Below are positions 26,781 to 35,306 of a DNA stretch of 64,000 bases, in pieces (positions within the stretch are counted from its first letter, which is position 1; every line of letters begins with the position of its first letter). The notes under the pieces were generated by a model that saw only the letters and a list, made by a program, of their open reading frames with translations, was not told the origin of the DNA and made no database searches. Made by a program: the position numbers and the translations under genes. The stretch comes from Streptomyces endocoffeicus (GTDB taxonomy: Bacteria > Actinomycetota > Actinomycetes > Streptomycetales > Streptomycetaceae): assembly GCF_016741935.1 (NCBI RefSeq), contig NZ_JAERRG010000014.1, positions 62,001 to 126,000 on the forward strand, written 5' to 3'.

Positions 26781-27893
26781 CTAGAGCGCGAGCAGCTCTT
26801 TGGTCGTGATGGTGAGTAGCTCGGGTCCGCCGTCCGCCTCGGGGCGGACGACGAGCGTGTCATCGATCCGGACACCGCCCCGGCCCGGGAGGTGGACCCC
26901 CGGCTCGACGGTGACCGGCACACAAGCGTCCAGTTTACCCATGGCGGACGGTGTGAGCCGAGGGTCCTCGTCGATTTCCAGGCCCACACCGTGTCCGGTG
27001 CACGGTTCCAGCCCGTCTCCGAAGCCCGCGGCGGTCAGCACCTGACGGGTCACCCGGTCCACGTCCCGGTACGCCCGGCCCGGCGACAGCGCCTCCCGCC
27101 CGGCCCGCTGAGCGGCGAAGACGGCATCGTACAGCTCGACCTGCCAGTCCGCGGGCGAGGGCCCGATGACGAAGGTACGGCCCACCTGGCAGCGGTAGCC
27201 GCGGTAGTCGGCGCCGAGAGAGATCGTGAGGAAATCGCCCTCCTCGACCCTCCGGTCGGTGGGCAGATGGCCGGGGCGCCCCGCGTTGGGCCCCGCCCCG
27301 ACCACGGTGGGAAAGGCCGGGCCGTCCGCGCCGTGGTCCACCAGCCGGCGCTCCAGCTCCAGCGCCAGATGCCGCTCGGTGCGGCCCACCAGGATCGACT
27401 CCAGCAGCTCGCCGAGCGCCTGGTCGGCGAGCTCCCCGGCGATCCGCATACAGGAGATCTCCTCGTCGTCCTTGATCAGCCGCAACTGTTCGACGGCGCG
27501 GCCCAGATCGGCGAGACGGACGCGGGGGGCGGCGGCGCCGAGCGCCCGATGGCGGGCGACGGTCAGATCGTGCTCCTCGACGGCCAGCGACTCGGCGTCG
27601 TCCGCCGCGGCCAGATCGGCGGCGGCCACGGCCGGATCGCCGTCCGCGCCGGGCATGACCAGCAGCCGCGGCTCGTCGGAACGCGGCGGGCCCGAGGAGA
27701 GCGGGGGCGCGGCCGGGGCCTCGGTGGCCACCAGCACGTCCTGGACGGGTCCGAGCAGCAGCACGGCCCCGGGCGGCACGGCGCCGCACAGATAGCGCAC
27801 ATTGGCGGGCCGGGACACCAGCGCCGCCGCGCTCCCGGCCGCGGTGCACTGATCGTGCAGACGGGCACGTCGGGCCGCGTACACCTCGGACAT
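26781..27893 (-). CDS. M24-family peptidase homologue lacking two metal ligands
   Basis: 370 residues with the pita-bread (Xaa-Pro peptidase/creatinase) fold: creatinase-like N-terminal domain to about residue 150, then the M24 domain. In active Xaa-Pro peptidases the first two metal ligands are Asp in DFGA..GY..D.TRT; here the segment reads ISLGADYRGYRCQVGRT, with Ser and Gln in those places. The His (CTGHGVGLEIDEDPR) and a Glu (VTVEPGVHLPG) remain. It is therefore probably not a two-metal peptidase; a metal-free creatinase-like enzyme or a binding protein is possible. Databases often call it Xaa-Pro dipeptidase. ATG start; upstream of efp by 64 nt. Confidence 0.85.
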   Translation of the reverse strand: MSEVYAARRARLHDQCTAAGSAAALVSRPANVRYLCGAVPPGAVLLLGPVQDVLVATEAPAAPPLSSGPPRSDEPRLLVMPGADGDPAVAAADLAAADDAESLAVEEHDLTVARHRALGAAAPRVRLADLGRAVEQLRLIKDDEEISCMRIAGELADQALGELLESILVGRTERHLALELERRLVDHGADGPAFPTVVGAGPNAGRPGHLPTDRRVEEGDFLTISLGADYRGYRCQVGRTFVIGPSPADWQVELYDAVFAAQRAGREALSPGRAYRDVDRVTRQVLTAAGFGDGLEPCTGHGVGLEIDEDPRLTPSAMGKLDACVPVTVEPGVHLPGRGGVRIDDTLVVRPEADGGPELLTITTKELLAL

Positions 27894-27954
27894 GTCCCCG
27901 AGCGTACGCAGGCCTGTCCGGCACGGCCGGTCGAGCGGGTCCGGACGGGGGGGG

Positions 27955-28833
27955 TTACCAGCTGGGTGGGGAGGCGATGGAGCGGGTGACGACCTCGTCG
28001 AGCATGCGGGCCGTGGTCTCCACGTCGTACGTGGAGTTGTCGATGATGGGCAGGCCGGAGCCGTACCACCCCGCCATCCGGCCGTGGATCCGCGCCACCT
28101 CCTCGTCGCTGAGGCGGCGGTTCCCGCTGCGGGCCGCGTTCCGCTCCAGGACGATCTCCAGGCCCGGAAGGACCACCACCGGCAGCAGACCGGGGCCCAC
28201 ATGGCGCTTCCAGCCGCCGAGGCCGACGACCGGGCGGTCCGGGAAGACGGCGTCGTCGAGGATGCAGGAGATCCCGTTGGCCAGGAAGTTGCGGGCGGCG
28301 AAGCCGCAGGTGCGGCGGGCGAGACGATACTGCGCCTCGGAGTGCTCGTTCCACCCCGACTGGGGGTTGGCGAAGCCGGACCGGACCCACTCCCGCACAT
28401 CGTCCAGGCTGATGTGCGCGGTCGGCACCCGGCGGCGGTCGGCCCAGTAGCGCGCGACCGTCGTCTTGCCCGCCCCGGCCGGTCCGATCAGCAGCACCGC
28501 GACCGCCGCCTGCGAGACATCGGCGAGCGACGGGTCCGACGGGGGGTGCGGCAGCGGCACCGGGCCGCCGGGCGGCAGCTGGACATGGCCGGTGGTGTTC
28601 ACCGTCTCCAGCGGCGCCCCGGGGGGCGCGGGCGGGGCCGGCGGAGGGGACACCGGATGCTGCGCGGGCGGCACCGGGTGCCCGGCCACGGGAGGCGGGG
28701 GCGGGGCGGAAGGGTTGGGGTGAGGTCCCGGGTGATGGTTCGCACTCGCGCCCTGGGTCCAGCCCGCGCCCTGCGGCCCGGGAACCGGACCCGGCTGATG
28801 GGGCGGTGGCAGCGGAGCTCCCGCATGCTGCAT
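27955..28833 (-). CDS. P-loop ATP-binding protein, kinase-like, with Pro-rich N-terminus
   Basis: 292 residues from ATG 28831-28833 (GGAG 9 nt upstream); an upstream in-frame TTG at 28875 would add 14 residues but lacks a ribosome site. Residues 1-105 are almost entirely Pro, Gly, His and Ala and must be disordered. The ATPase part begins with AVLLIGPAGAGKTTVARYW (Walker A near residue 120), then HISLDDVREWVRSGF and ISCILDDAVFPD, a pattern like small-molecule or zeta-type kinases of the AAA_33 group. The substrate is unknown. Confidence 0.75.
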   Translation of the reverse strand: MQHAGAPLPPPHQPGPVPGPQGAGWTQGASANHHPGPHPNPSAPPPPPVAGHPVPPAQHPVSPPPAPPAPPGAPLETVNTTGHVQLPPGGPVPLPHPPSDPSLADVSQAAVAVLLIGPAGAGKTTVARYWADRRRVPTAHISLDDVREWVRSGFANPQSGWNEHSEAQYRLARRTCGFAARNFLANGISCILDDAVFPDRPVVGLGGWKRHVGPGLLPVVVLPGLEIVLERNAARSGNRRLSDEEVARIHGRMAGWYGSGLPIIDNSTYDVETTARMLDEVVTRSIASPPSW

Positions 28834-29034
28834 CCGGTGGCACTCCGTCTCGTACAGGCAGTTCTCGTCCGACAACTGTCAGGTGCTGATACGGCGGTGA
28901 GGCCGCTCCTACCGAACGGTACCTGCCCAAAGCTCCGCTGTGTGAACGGACCGCGAACCCGCTGTGTCCGCGCCGCCCCTCGTCAGCCAGGCATTTCGTC
29001 CCTCAAGGGCCGCAACCGCGAGGGCTTGGGGGTG

Positions 29035-29069
29035 TTCGAAAGCCCGCGGCGGGGCCGCGGGCTTTCGAA
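29035..29069 (-). terminator. Terminator after aroB
   Basis: Perfect 16-bp stem (29035-29050 with 29054-29069) around a 3-base loop, about 45 nt downstream of the aroB stop. Confidence 0.8.
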
Positions 29070-29113
29070 GGCGATGACAAAGTTGTGACGCCGGAAGGCG
29101 GTTGAGGCCCGGG

Positions 29114-30217
29114 TCAGCCGGAGACCTCGGCGTACGCCGCGAGCAGCACCGCCGGGTCCGGGCCCTCCAGCACGGTGGGCTTGGCGATACCGTCCAGGAC
29201 GATGAAGCGCAGCAGGTCACCGCGGGACTTCTTGTCGACCTTCATGGTCTCCAGCAGCTTGGGCCACTGGTCGCCGCGGTAGGTGAGCGGCAGGCCCACG
29301 GCCTCCAGGACGGTGCGGTGCCGGTCGGCCGTGGCGTCGTCCAGACGGCCCGCCAGCCGGCCCAGCTCGGCGGCGAAGACCATGCCCACGGAGACGGCCG
29401 CGCCATGGCGCCAGTTGTAGCGCTCGTTCTTCTCGATGGCGTGGGCGAGCGTGTGTCCGTAGTTGAGGATCTCCCGCAGCCCGGACTCCTTGAGGTCGCT
29501 GGAGACGACCTCGGCCTTGACCCGGATGGAGCGCTCGATGAGCTCGGCGGTGTGCGGACCGGCGGGCGTACGGGCGGCGGCCGGGTCCCGCTCGATGAGC
29601 TCCAGGATCTCCGGGTCGGCGATGAAGCCCGCCTTGATGACCTCGGCGAGCCCGCTGACGTAGTCGTTGACCGGCAGCGAGTCCAGCGCGGCCAGATCGC
29701 ACAGCACCCCGGCCGGGGGGTGGAAGGCGCCGACGAGGTTCTTGCCCTCGGCGGTGTTGATCCCGGTCTTGCCGCCGACGGCGGCGTCGACCATGCCGAG
29801 CACGGTCGTGGGGACGGCGATCCAGCGCACTCCGCGCAGCCAGGTGGCGGCCACGAATCCGGCGAGGTCGGTGGTCGCGCCGCCGCCGACGCCGACGATC
29901 ACATCGGTGCGGGTGAAGCCGGTCTGGCCGAGCGCCTTCCAGCAGTACGCGGCGACCTCGGCGGTCTTGGCCTCCTCCGCGTTGGGCAGCTGGATCGCGA
30001 TGGCGTCGTACCCCTGCTCGGCGAGGTCCTGGCGGACCGCCTCACCGGTGTCGGCCAGCGCCTCGGGGTGCAGGACGGCGACGCGCTTGGCAAACGTGCC
30101 GATCAGCCCGGGGAGCTCGCCGAGCAGCTGCCGACCGATCAGCACCTCGTACGGTGCGGTGCCCGCGGTGCCTCCGACCTGGATGCGCGTAGGGGTCTCG
30201 GCCACAGGGGGTGTCAT
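29114..30217 (-). CDS. aroB: 3-Dehydroquinate synthase
   Basis: Second step of the shikimate pathway: cyclises DAHP to 3-dehydroquinate using NAD+ and a divalent metal. 367 residues; NAD-binding GVGGGATTDLAGFVA, PTTVLGMVDAAVGGKTGIN, metal ligands in LAEVIKAG and NYGHTLAHAIE. Its ATG (30215-30217) overlaps the aroK stop by 4 nt. Last gene of aroC-aroK-aroB. Confidence 0.96.
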   Translation of the reverse strand: MTPPVAETPTRIQVGGTAGTAPYEVLIGRQLLGELPGLIGTFAKRVAVLHPEALADTGEAVRQDLAEQGYDAIAIQLPNAEEAKTAEVAAYCWKALGQTGFTRTDVIVGVGGGATTDLAGFVAATWLRGVRWIAVPTTVLGMVDAAVGGKTGINTAEGKNLVGAFHPPAGVLCDLAALDSLPVNDYVSGLAEVIKAGFIADPEILELIERDPAAARTPAGPHTAELIERSIRVKAEVVSSDLKESGLREILNYGHTLAHAIEKNERYNWRHGAAVSVGMVFAAELGRLAGRLDDATADRHRTVLEAVGLPLTYRGDQWPKLLETMKVDKKSRGDLLRFIVLDGIAKPTVLEGPDPAVLLAAYAEVSG

Positions 30218-30744
30218 GCGTTCTTCAGCTCCAGTACGTCCAGGACGGCCTCGGCGACGGCCTCGGGGGTGCGGTCCTCGGTCGACACCACGGCACGGGC
30301 GACCTCGGTGTACAGCGGGCGGCGCTGCTCCATCAGCTCGCGCCAGCGCTGGCGCGGATTGACCGTGAGCAGCGGGCGCGGGGCGTCGAGACCGGTGCGC
30401 TTGACGGCCTCGGCGACGCCCATCTCCAGGAAGACGACGGGGAGGCCGGCGAGCAGCGCCCGGGTGCCCTCGTCGAGGACGGCGCCGCCACCCAGCGCGA
30501 GCACGCCCCCGTGCTCGGCGACGGCGGTCCGCACCGCCTGCCGCTCCAGCTCGCGGAAGTGCGGCTCGCCCTCGTCGATGAAGATCTCCGAGATCTCCTT
30601 GCCCGCCGTCGCGACGATGTCGGTGTCGGTGTCGCGGAAGGTGGTGCCGAGCCGCTCCGCGAGCACCTGCCCGACGGTGGTCTTCCCGACCCCCATGGGC
30701 CCGACCAGCACGACGGCGGGGCCCTGGCTGACCTGCCCCGTCAC
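30214..30744 (-). CDS. aroK: Shikimate kinase
   Basis: Phosphorylates shikimate with ATP. 176 residues; P-loop GPMGVGKTTVG, shikimate-binding DTDTDI and ALGGGAVLDEGTR, LID region VNPRQRW and RRPLYTEVA. GTG start (30742-30744) overlaps the aroC stop (GTGA), and its own stop overlaps aroB. Confidence 0.96.
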   Translation of the reverse strand: MTGQVSQGPAVVLVGPMGVGKTTVGQVLAERLGTTFRDTDTDIVATAGKEISEIFIDEGEPHFRELERQAVRTAVAEHGGVLALGGGAVLDEGTRALLAGLPVVFLEMGVAEAVKRTGLDAPRPLLTVNPRQRWRELMEQRRPLYTEVARAVVSTEDRTPEAVAEAVLDVLELKNA

Positions 30745-31925
30745 CGGATGGCCAGGTTCTCGAGGAAGCCCCGCACATTGCGGTGGGTCTCGGTGACCGA
30801 GTCGCCGCCGAACTTCTCCGCCACCGCGTCCGCCAGGACCAGCGCGACCATCGCCTCGGCGACGATCCCGGCCGCCGGGACGGCGCAGACGTCGGACCGC
30901 TGGTGATGGGCCTTGGTGGCCTCGCCGGTGGTCACATCGACCGTGGCCAGCGCCCGCGGCACGGTCGCGATCGGCTTCATCGCGGCCCGGACGCGCAGCA
31001 GCTCGCCGGTGCTCAGCCCGCCCTCGGTGCCACCGGAGCGGCCCGAGGAGCGCCGGATGCCCTCATCCGTGGAGAGGATCTCGTCATGGGCCTTGGAGCC
31101 GGGCACCCGCGCGAGATCGAAGCCGTCGCCGACCTCGACGCCCTTGATGGCCTGGATGCCCATCAGCGCACCGGCCAGCCGCGCGTCGAGCCGACGGTCC
31201 CAGTGCACATGCGAGCCGAGGCCCACGGGCACGCCGTACGCGATCACCTCGACGACGCCGCCGAGCGTGTCGCCGTCCTTGTGGGCCTGATCGATCTCGG
31301 CCACCATCGCCTTGCTCGCGCCCTCGTCCAGGCAGCGCACCGGGTCGGCGTCCAGCTTCTCGACGTCGGAGGGCTTGGGGTAGACGCCGTACGGCGCCTT
31401 CGCCGCGGCCAGCTCCACGACATGCGAGACGATCTCGATCCCGGCCGTCTCCTTGAGGTAGGAGCGGGCGACCGTGCCCAGTGCCACCCGGGCGGCGGTC
31501 TCACGGGCGCTGGCGCGCTCCAGGATCGGCCGGGCCTCGTCGAAGCCGTACTTCTGCATCCCGGCCAGGTCGGCATGGCCGGGGCGGGGGCGGGTGAGCG
31601 GGGCGTTACGGGCGACTCCCTCGAGGATCTCGGGGTCCACCGGGTCAGCGGCCATGACCTGCTCCCACTTGGGCCACTCCGTGTTGCCGACCATGATCGC
31701 GACCGGCGAGCCGAGGGTGAGTCCGTGGCGTACGCCGCCGAGGAAGGTGACCTCGTCGCGCTCGAACTTCATCCGGGCACCACGGCCGTAGCCGAGCCGC
31801 CGTCGGGCCAGGGCGTCGGCCACCATGTCGGTGGTGATCGGCACCCCGGCGGGCAGCCCCTCCAGCGTCGCCACGAGTGCGGGGCCGTGCGACTCCCCCG
31901 CGGTCAGCCAGCGCAACCTGCTCAA
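30741..31925 (-). CDS. aroC: Chorismate synthase
   Basis: Final step of the shikimate pathway, making chorismate with reduced FMN as cofactor. 394 residues. Signatures: TAGESHGPALVA (N-terminus), RPGHADLAGMQKYG, GRSGGTEGGLSTGE and RSDVCAVPAAGIVAEAM. The start is TTG at 31923-31925: GGGAG lies 5 nt upstream and family proteins start LRWLTAGESHG; the longer open frame is unsupported. Confidence 0.95.
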   Translation of the reverse strand: MSRLRWLTAGESHGPALVATLEGLPAGVPITTDMVADALARRRLGYGRGARMKFERDEVTFLGGVRHGLTLGSPVAIMVGNTEWPKWEQVMAADPVDPEILEGVARNAPLTRPRPGHADLAGMQKYGFDEARPILERASARETAARVALGTVARSYLKETAGIEIVSHVVELAAAKAPYGVYPKPSDVEKLDADPVRCLDEGASKAMVAEIDQAHKDGDTLGGVVEVIAYGVPVGLGSHVHWDRRLDARLAGALMGIQAIKGVEVGDGFDLARVPGSKAHDEILSTDEGIRRSSGRSGGTEGGLSTGELLRVRAAMKPIATVPRALATVDVTTGEATKAHHQRSDVCAVPAAGIVAEAMVALVLADAVAEKFGGDSVTETHRNVRGFLENLAIR

Positions 31926-32108
31926 CGGTGCTCCCTCATGCGCGTGCCTCGACGTCGTGCGGCGCGGCCCGGTCCGCGCGACTCCGGCCCGCACCTCCGA
32001 TCCTCCCACGACCGGGGCGTCCGCTCGGCTCGCGGTCCATGGGGTGGACGCGCGCGGCGCCCCGGGGAGGGTCCGGGGGCGGGCCGGACGGGGTCGGTGA
32101 GGGGCCGG

Positions 32109-32130
32109 ACGGGCCCGACGAGGGGCCCGT
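32109..32130 (-). terminator. Hairpin after aroE
   Basis: 8-bp stem ACGGGCCC/GGGCCCGT with a 6-base loop, 9 nt after the aroE stop. It may separate the aroE transcript from aroC; no U-run is present. Confidence 0.5.
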
Positions 32131-32138
32131 GGGACGGC

Positions 32139-32966
32139 TCAGCGGGCGGCCAGCGCCTCGCGCATCGCGGCCAGGGGCGCCGGGGCGCGGCCCGTCATCC
32201 GCTCGACCTGGAGCACCGCCTGGTGCACCAGGAGGTCCAGGCCGCCGACCACCGAGCCGCCGCGCGCCGCCCAGGCGGCGGCCAGCGGGGTGGGCCAGGG
32301 CTCGTAGAGGACGTCGAAGAGCGCGCCGGGGCGGTCCGGTACGGCCGCGGCGAGCGCGTCGGTGGTGCCCGCGGGGGTGGTGGCGATCACCAGCGGGGCG
32401 CCGAGCGCCTCGGCCGCGTCGCCCCAGTCCGCGGTGCGTACGGCGACGCCCAGCCGCTCGCCCCACTGCCGCATCTCGGCGGCGCGGGCCTCGCTGCGGA
32501 CGTACGCGGTGACCTCGCCGTCGCAGATCCGGGAGAGCGCGGCCAGCGCCGAGGAGGCCGTGGCACCGGCGCCCAGCACGGCGGCGCGCTCCACGCGCCC
32601 GACGCCGCGCTCCCGCAGCGCCGCCAGCATGCCGGGGATGTCGGTGTTGTCCCCGCGCCTGCGGCCGTCGTCGCCGAAGACGACCGTGTTGACGGCCTCC
32701 ACCGAGGCCGCGGTGTCGCTGATCTCGTCCAGCAGCGGGATGACGGCGCGCTTGAGCGGCATGGTCAGGGACAGCCCGGCCCAGGCCGGTCCCGCGTCCT
32801 CGCCGAGGTGCTTGAAGAAGTCCGGCAGCCCGGTCTCGTCCACCTCGAAGCGGTCGTACGTCCAGCCGGTCAGGCCCAGTTCGCGGTAGGCGGTGCGGTG
32901 CAGCACCGGTGACAGGGAGTGGGCGATCGGCGAACCGAGCACCGCTGCCCTGCGGTTTTCCGACAT
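32139..32966 (-). CDS. aroE: Shikimate dehydrogenase
   Basis: NADPH-dependent reduction of 3-dehydroshikimate. 275 residues; substrate motif GSPIAHSLSPVLH, the catalytic Lys in LTMPLKR, Asp in GDNTDIPGM, and a Rossmann motif VLGAGATASSALAAL. Starts ATG 32964-32966, 6 nt after the mltG stop, so it is co-transcribed with mltG, ruvX and alaS. Confidence 0.94.
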   Translation of the reverse strand: MSENRRAAVLGSPIAHSLSPVLHRTAYRELGLTGWTYDRFEVDETGLPDFFKHLGEDAGPAWAGLSLTMPLKRAVIPLLDEISDTAASVEAVNTVVFGDDGRRRGDNTDIPGMLAALRERGVGRVERAAVLGAGATASSALAALSRICDGEVTAYVRSEARAAEMRQWGERLGVAVRTADWGDAAEALGAPLVIATTPAGTTDALAAAVPDRPGALFDVLYEPWPTPLAAAWAARGGSVVGGLDLLVHQAVLQVERMTGRAPAPLAAMREALAAR

Positions 32967-32972
32967 CTTTCC

Positions 32973-34748
32973 TCAGCCGTTGTTCGTGCGCTGCTTATTG
33001 AACTTGTTGACCCACTTCTGGTGATCCGCGTAGGTCTTGGAGAACTGGCTCGTCTTGCCGTCGAGCGAGATGAAGTAATACCAGCCGTCGCTGGTCGGGT
33101 TCATCGCCGCCTTCAGCGCGTCATGTCCGGGATTTCCGATCGGACCGGGCGGAAGTCCCTTGTAGAAGTACGTGTTGTACGGGTTGTCGTACTGCTTGAT
33201 CTCACTGATCGGGATATCGATCTTGCTCTGATTCTTGATGTAGTTGTAGGTGGAGTCGAATTCCACCTTGCCGTAGGTCTCGGGATTCGCGGGCTTGAGC
33301 CGGTTGTAGACGACCTCGGCCATCTTCCGGAAGTCGTCGTGGGTGACGCCCTCCGCCTGGACCAGGCTGGCCACGCTGATCAGCTGGAGCGGGGACTTCA
33401 GGCCCAATTCCTTGGCCTTGCCCTCCAGATCCACAGCGGAGTAGTTCCGATTGGCCTCGGCGACCATCTTCCGCAGCACGTCCGCGGGTTTGGCGCCCTC
33501 GCCCACGCTGTAGCGGGACGGGTACAGGAATCCTTCCAGCGGATCCTTGATCTTGCTGTTGTCGTCGGCCCAGGAGGGCAGCCCGAGGTTCTTGGCCTCC
33601 TTCTTGGCGACGCCCGCGGTGGTCCCCGCCTTGAGGCCGATCTTCTTGTCGATGGCCGCGTAGATCGTGGCGTCGCGCATGCCCTCGGTGACGATCAGGG
33701 CGTTGCTGCTGCTGGGGTCGAGCATCAGCTTGACCGCCGCCGCGCCGGACATCTCCTTGCGCAGGGTGTAGGTGCCCGGCTGGACGAACTTGCCGCTGTC
33801 CTCCACGGCATCGACGAAGGCGCCGCTGCTCTTGACCACGCCCTTGTCGGCGAGGATCGAGCCGATCTCGGCGTTGCCGGAGCCGGAGGGAACCTCCACC
33901 TCGATCCGGCCGGTGCCCTGGCCGGAGTAGTCGGGCGCGGGGCCGAAGCGGGTCTGCCAGAAGTCGTAGGCGTAGTAGCCGCCTCCGCCGACGGCGCCCA
34001 CCAGGACGACGGTCACGAAGAGGCAGGCCACGCCGCTGCGGCGCTTCTTGGGCTTGCCCTTCTTGCCGGAGCGCTCGCCGTCCTCGCCGTCGTCGTCCGC
34101 GTCATCCGCGTCGCCCCGGCCGCCGCCGCCGCCGCCGTCGTTGAAGAACGGATGGTCGTCCTCGTCGTCCGCCTGGAGGGGCGGCTCCTCGGGGGCCTCG
34201 CGCTGGCGCGGCACCTGGTGCTCCGCGGGCACCGTGGGCATCTGCTGGGTGCCCTGTTGTCCCTGGTAGGGGTCCTGGCCCGGGTCCTGGCCCGGGTAGG
34301 AACCGCCCTGGCCGCCATAGGGATCCCGCGGGTCCATCCCGCCGTACGAGCCGCCCTGGGCCGGGTAGGGGCCGCCCTGACCGGGGTACTCCTGCGGGTG
34401 CCGCTGATGCGGGTAGCCGGCGTCCTGGCCGTCCCACTGGGGCTGCTGATGCTGCTGCTGGGGGTCCTGCGGATAGCCGTGCGGATACTGCTGATGTCCG
34501 TAAGGATCCTGGCCGTACGGGCCCTGGCCGTAGGTGCCCTGCGCGTACGGATCCTGAGCGTAGGCGTCCTGTGCGTACGGATCCTGTGCGTAGGTGTCCT
34601 GCTGTGCGTAGGGGTCCTGTGCGTAGCGGTCCTGGGCGTAGGGATCCTGGCCGGCCGCCGCGCCGTGGCCGCTCCACTCCCGGTCCCCGTACAGCGGATC
34701 CTCGGGATGCCACGGTTGGGAGCCGGGTCCCCGGCCGTACTCAGTCAT
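32973..34748 (-). CDS. mltG: Endolytic murein transglycosylase MltG
   Basis: Cuts nascent glycan strands in the membrane, setting peptidoglycan chain length. 591 residues: a long disordered cytoplasmic N-terminus (about 1-265) rich in Tyr, Gln, Gly and Pro, with DPYAQ-type repeats at residues 34-83 and an acidic DDEDD stretch; one transmembrane helix (CLFVTVVLVGAVGGGGYYA, about 270-290); a LysM-like region; and the YceG catalytic domain with ASLVQAE (Glu466 as likely catalytic residue), VVYNRL and NPYNTYFYKGLPPGPI. Start ATG 34746-34748 (MTEYGRGPG). Confidence 0.93.
   Translation of the reverse strand: MTEYGRGPGSQPWHPEDPLYGDREWSGHGAAAGQDPYAQDRYAQDPYAQQDTYAQDPYAQDAYAQDPYAQGTYGQGPYGQDPYGHQQYPHGYPQDPQQQHQQPQWDGQDAGYPHQRHPQEYPGQGGPYPAQGGSYGGMDPRDPYGGQGGSYPGQDPGQDPYQGQQGTQQMPTVPAEHQVPRQREAPEEPPLQADDEDDHPFFNDGGGGGGRGDADDADDDGEDGERSGKKGKPKKRRSGVACLFVTVVLVGAVGGGGYYAYDFWQTRFGPAPDYSGQGTGRIEVEVPSGSGNAEIGSILADKGVVKSSGAFVDAVEDSGKFVQPGTYTLRKEMSGAAAVKLMLDPSSSNALIVTEGMRDATIYAAIDKKIGLKAGTTAGVAKKEAKNLGLPSWADDNSKIKDPLEGFLYPSRYSVGEGAKPADVLRKMVAEANRNYSAVDLEGKAKELGLKSPLQLISVASLVQAEGVTHDDFRKMAEVVYNRLKPANPETYGKVEFDSTYNYIKNQSKIDIPISEIKQYDNPYNTYFYKGLPPGPIGNPGHDALKAAMNPTSDGWYYFISLDGKTSQFSKTYADHQKWVNKFNKQRTNNG
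34500..34649 (-). repeat. In-frame 15-bp coding repeats in mltG
   Basis: About ten degenerate copies of a five-codon unit (D-P/T/A-Y-A/G-Q) in the mltG N-terminus. It is coding and in frame, not a CRISPR array. Confidence 0.85.
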
Positions 34749-34839
34749 CGGTCCCCTAGCGACGGAGGTGGTCACCGCTCGGCGTGTTCGTGGCACGGGC
34801 GGCGGCGGCCATGCCGCGCGGAACGTTACCGTATCGCGA

Positions 34840-35304
34840 TCAGATGACCACTTCGACGGCTTCCCCCGGAGCCCTCCCGGAGACCCGCTCGGTCTCCAGC
34901 GCGCTCTGCAGGATCACCACGGCCGCCGCCTGGTCAACGACAGAACGCCCTTTCTTGGACGTCATGCCGGAGGCGCGCAGCCCCTGGGAGGCTGTGACAG
35001 TGGTCATACGCTCGTCGACGAGCCGTACCGGCACCGGGTTGACCCGCCGCGCCAACTCGCGCGCGAAGGTGCGCACTTTGGCCGCGGCCGGCCCCTCGCG
35101 CCCGCTGAGCGAGCGCGGCAGGCCGACCACCACCTCGATCGGTTCGTACTCCTCGACGATCGCCACGAGCCGCTTGTGGGCGGCCGGGATGTCGCGTCCC
35201 GGCACGGTCTCCACGGGAGTGGCGAGGATCCCGTCGGGGTCGCACGAGGCGACCCCGATCCGGGCGTCCCCGACGTCGACGGCGAGCCGCCTGCCGCGTC
35301 GCAC
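34840..35304 (-). CDS. ruvX: RuvX/YqgF-type Holliday-junction resolvase-like nuclease
   Basis: RNase H-fold protein needed for 16S rRNA 5'-end processing in other bacteria and possibly for recombination. 154 residues; RLAVDVGDARIGVA with the catalytic Asp, VVVGLPRSLSG, RLVDERMTT and DQAAAVVILQ. GTG start (35302-35304), 2 nt after the alaS stop. The alaS-ruvX-mltG-aroE order is typical of actinobacteria. Confidence 0.94.
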   Translation of the reverse strand: MRRGRRLAVDVGDARIGVASCDPDGILATPVETVPGRDIPAAHKRLVAIVEEYEPIEVVVGLPRSLSGREGPAAAKVRTFARELARRVNPVPVRLVDERMTTVTASQGLRASGMTSKKGRSVVDQAAAVVILQSALETERVSGRAPGEAVEVVI

Positions 35305-35306
35305 GA

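Noticed and set aside
34500..34649. Regular repeats near 34.5 kb as a possible CRISPR array
   Set aside because: Repeats have 15-bp period, no spacers, and encode in-frame DPYAQ-type units of MltG.
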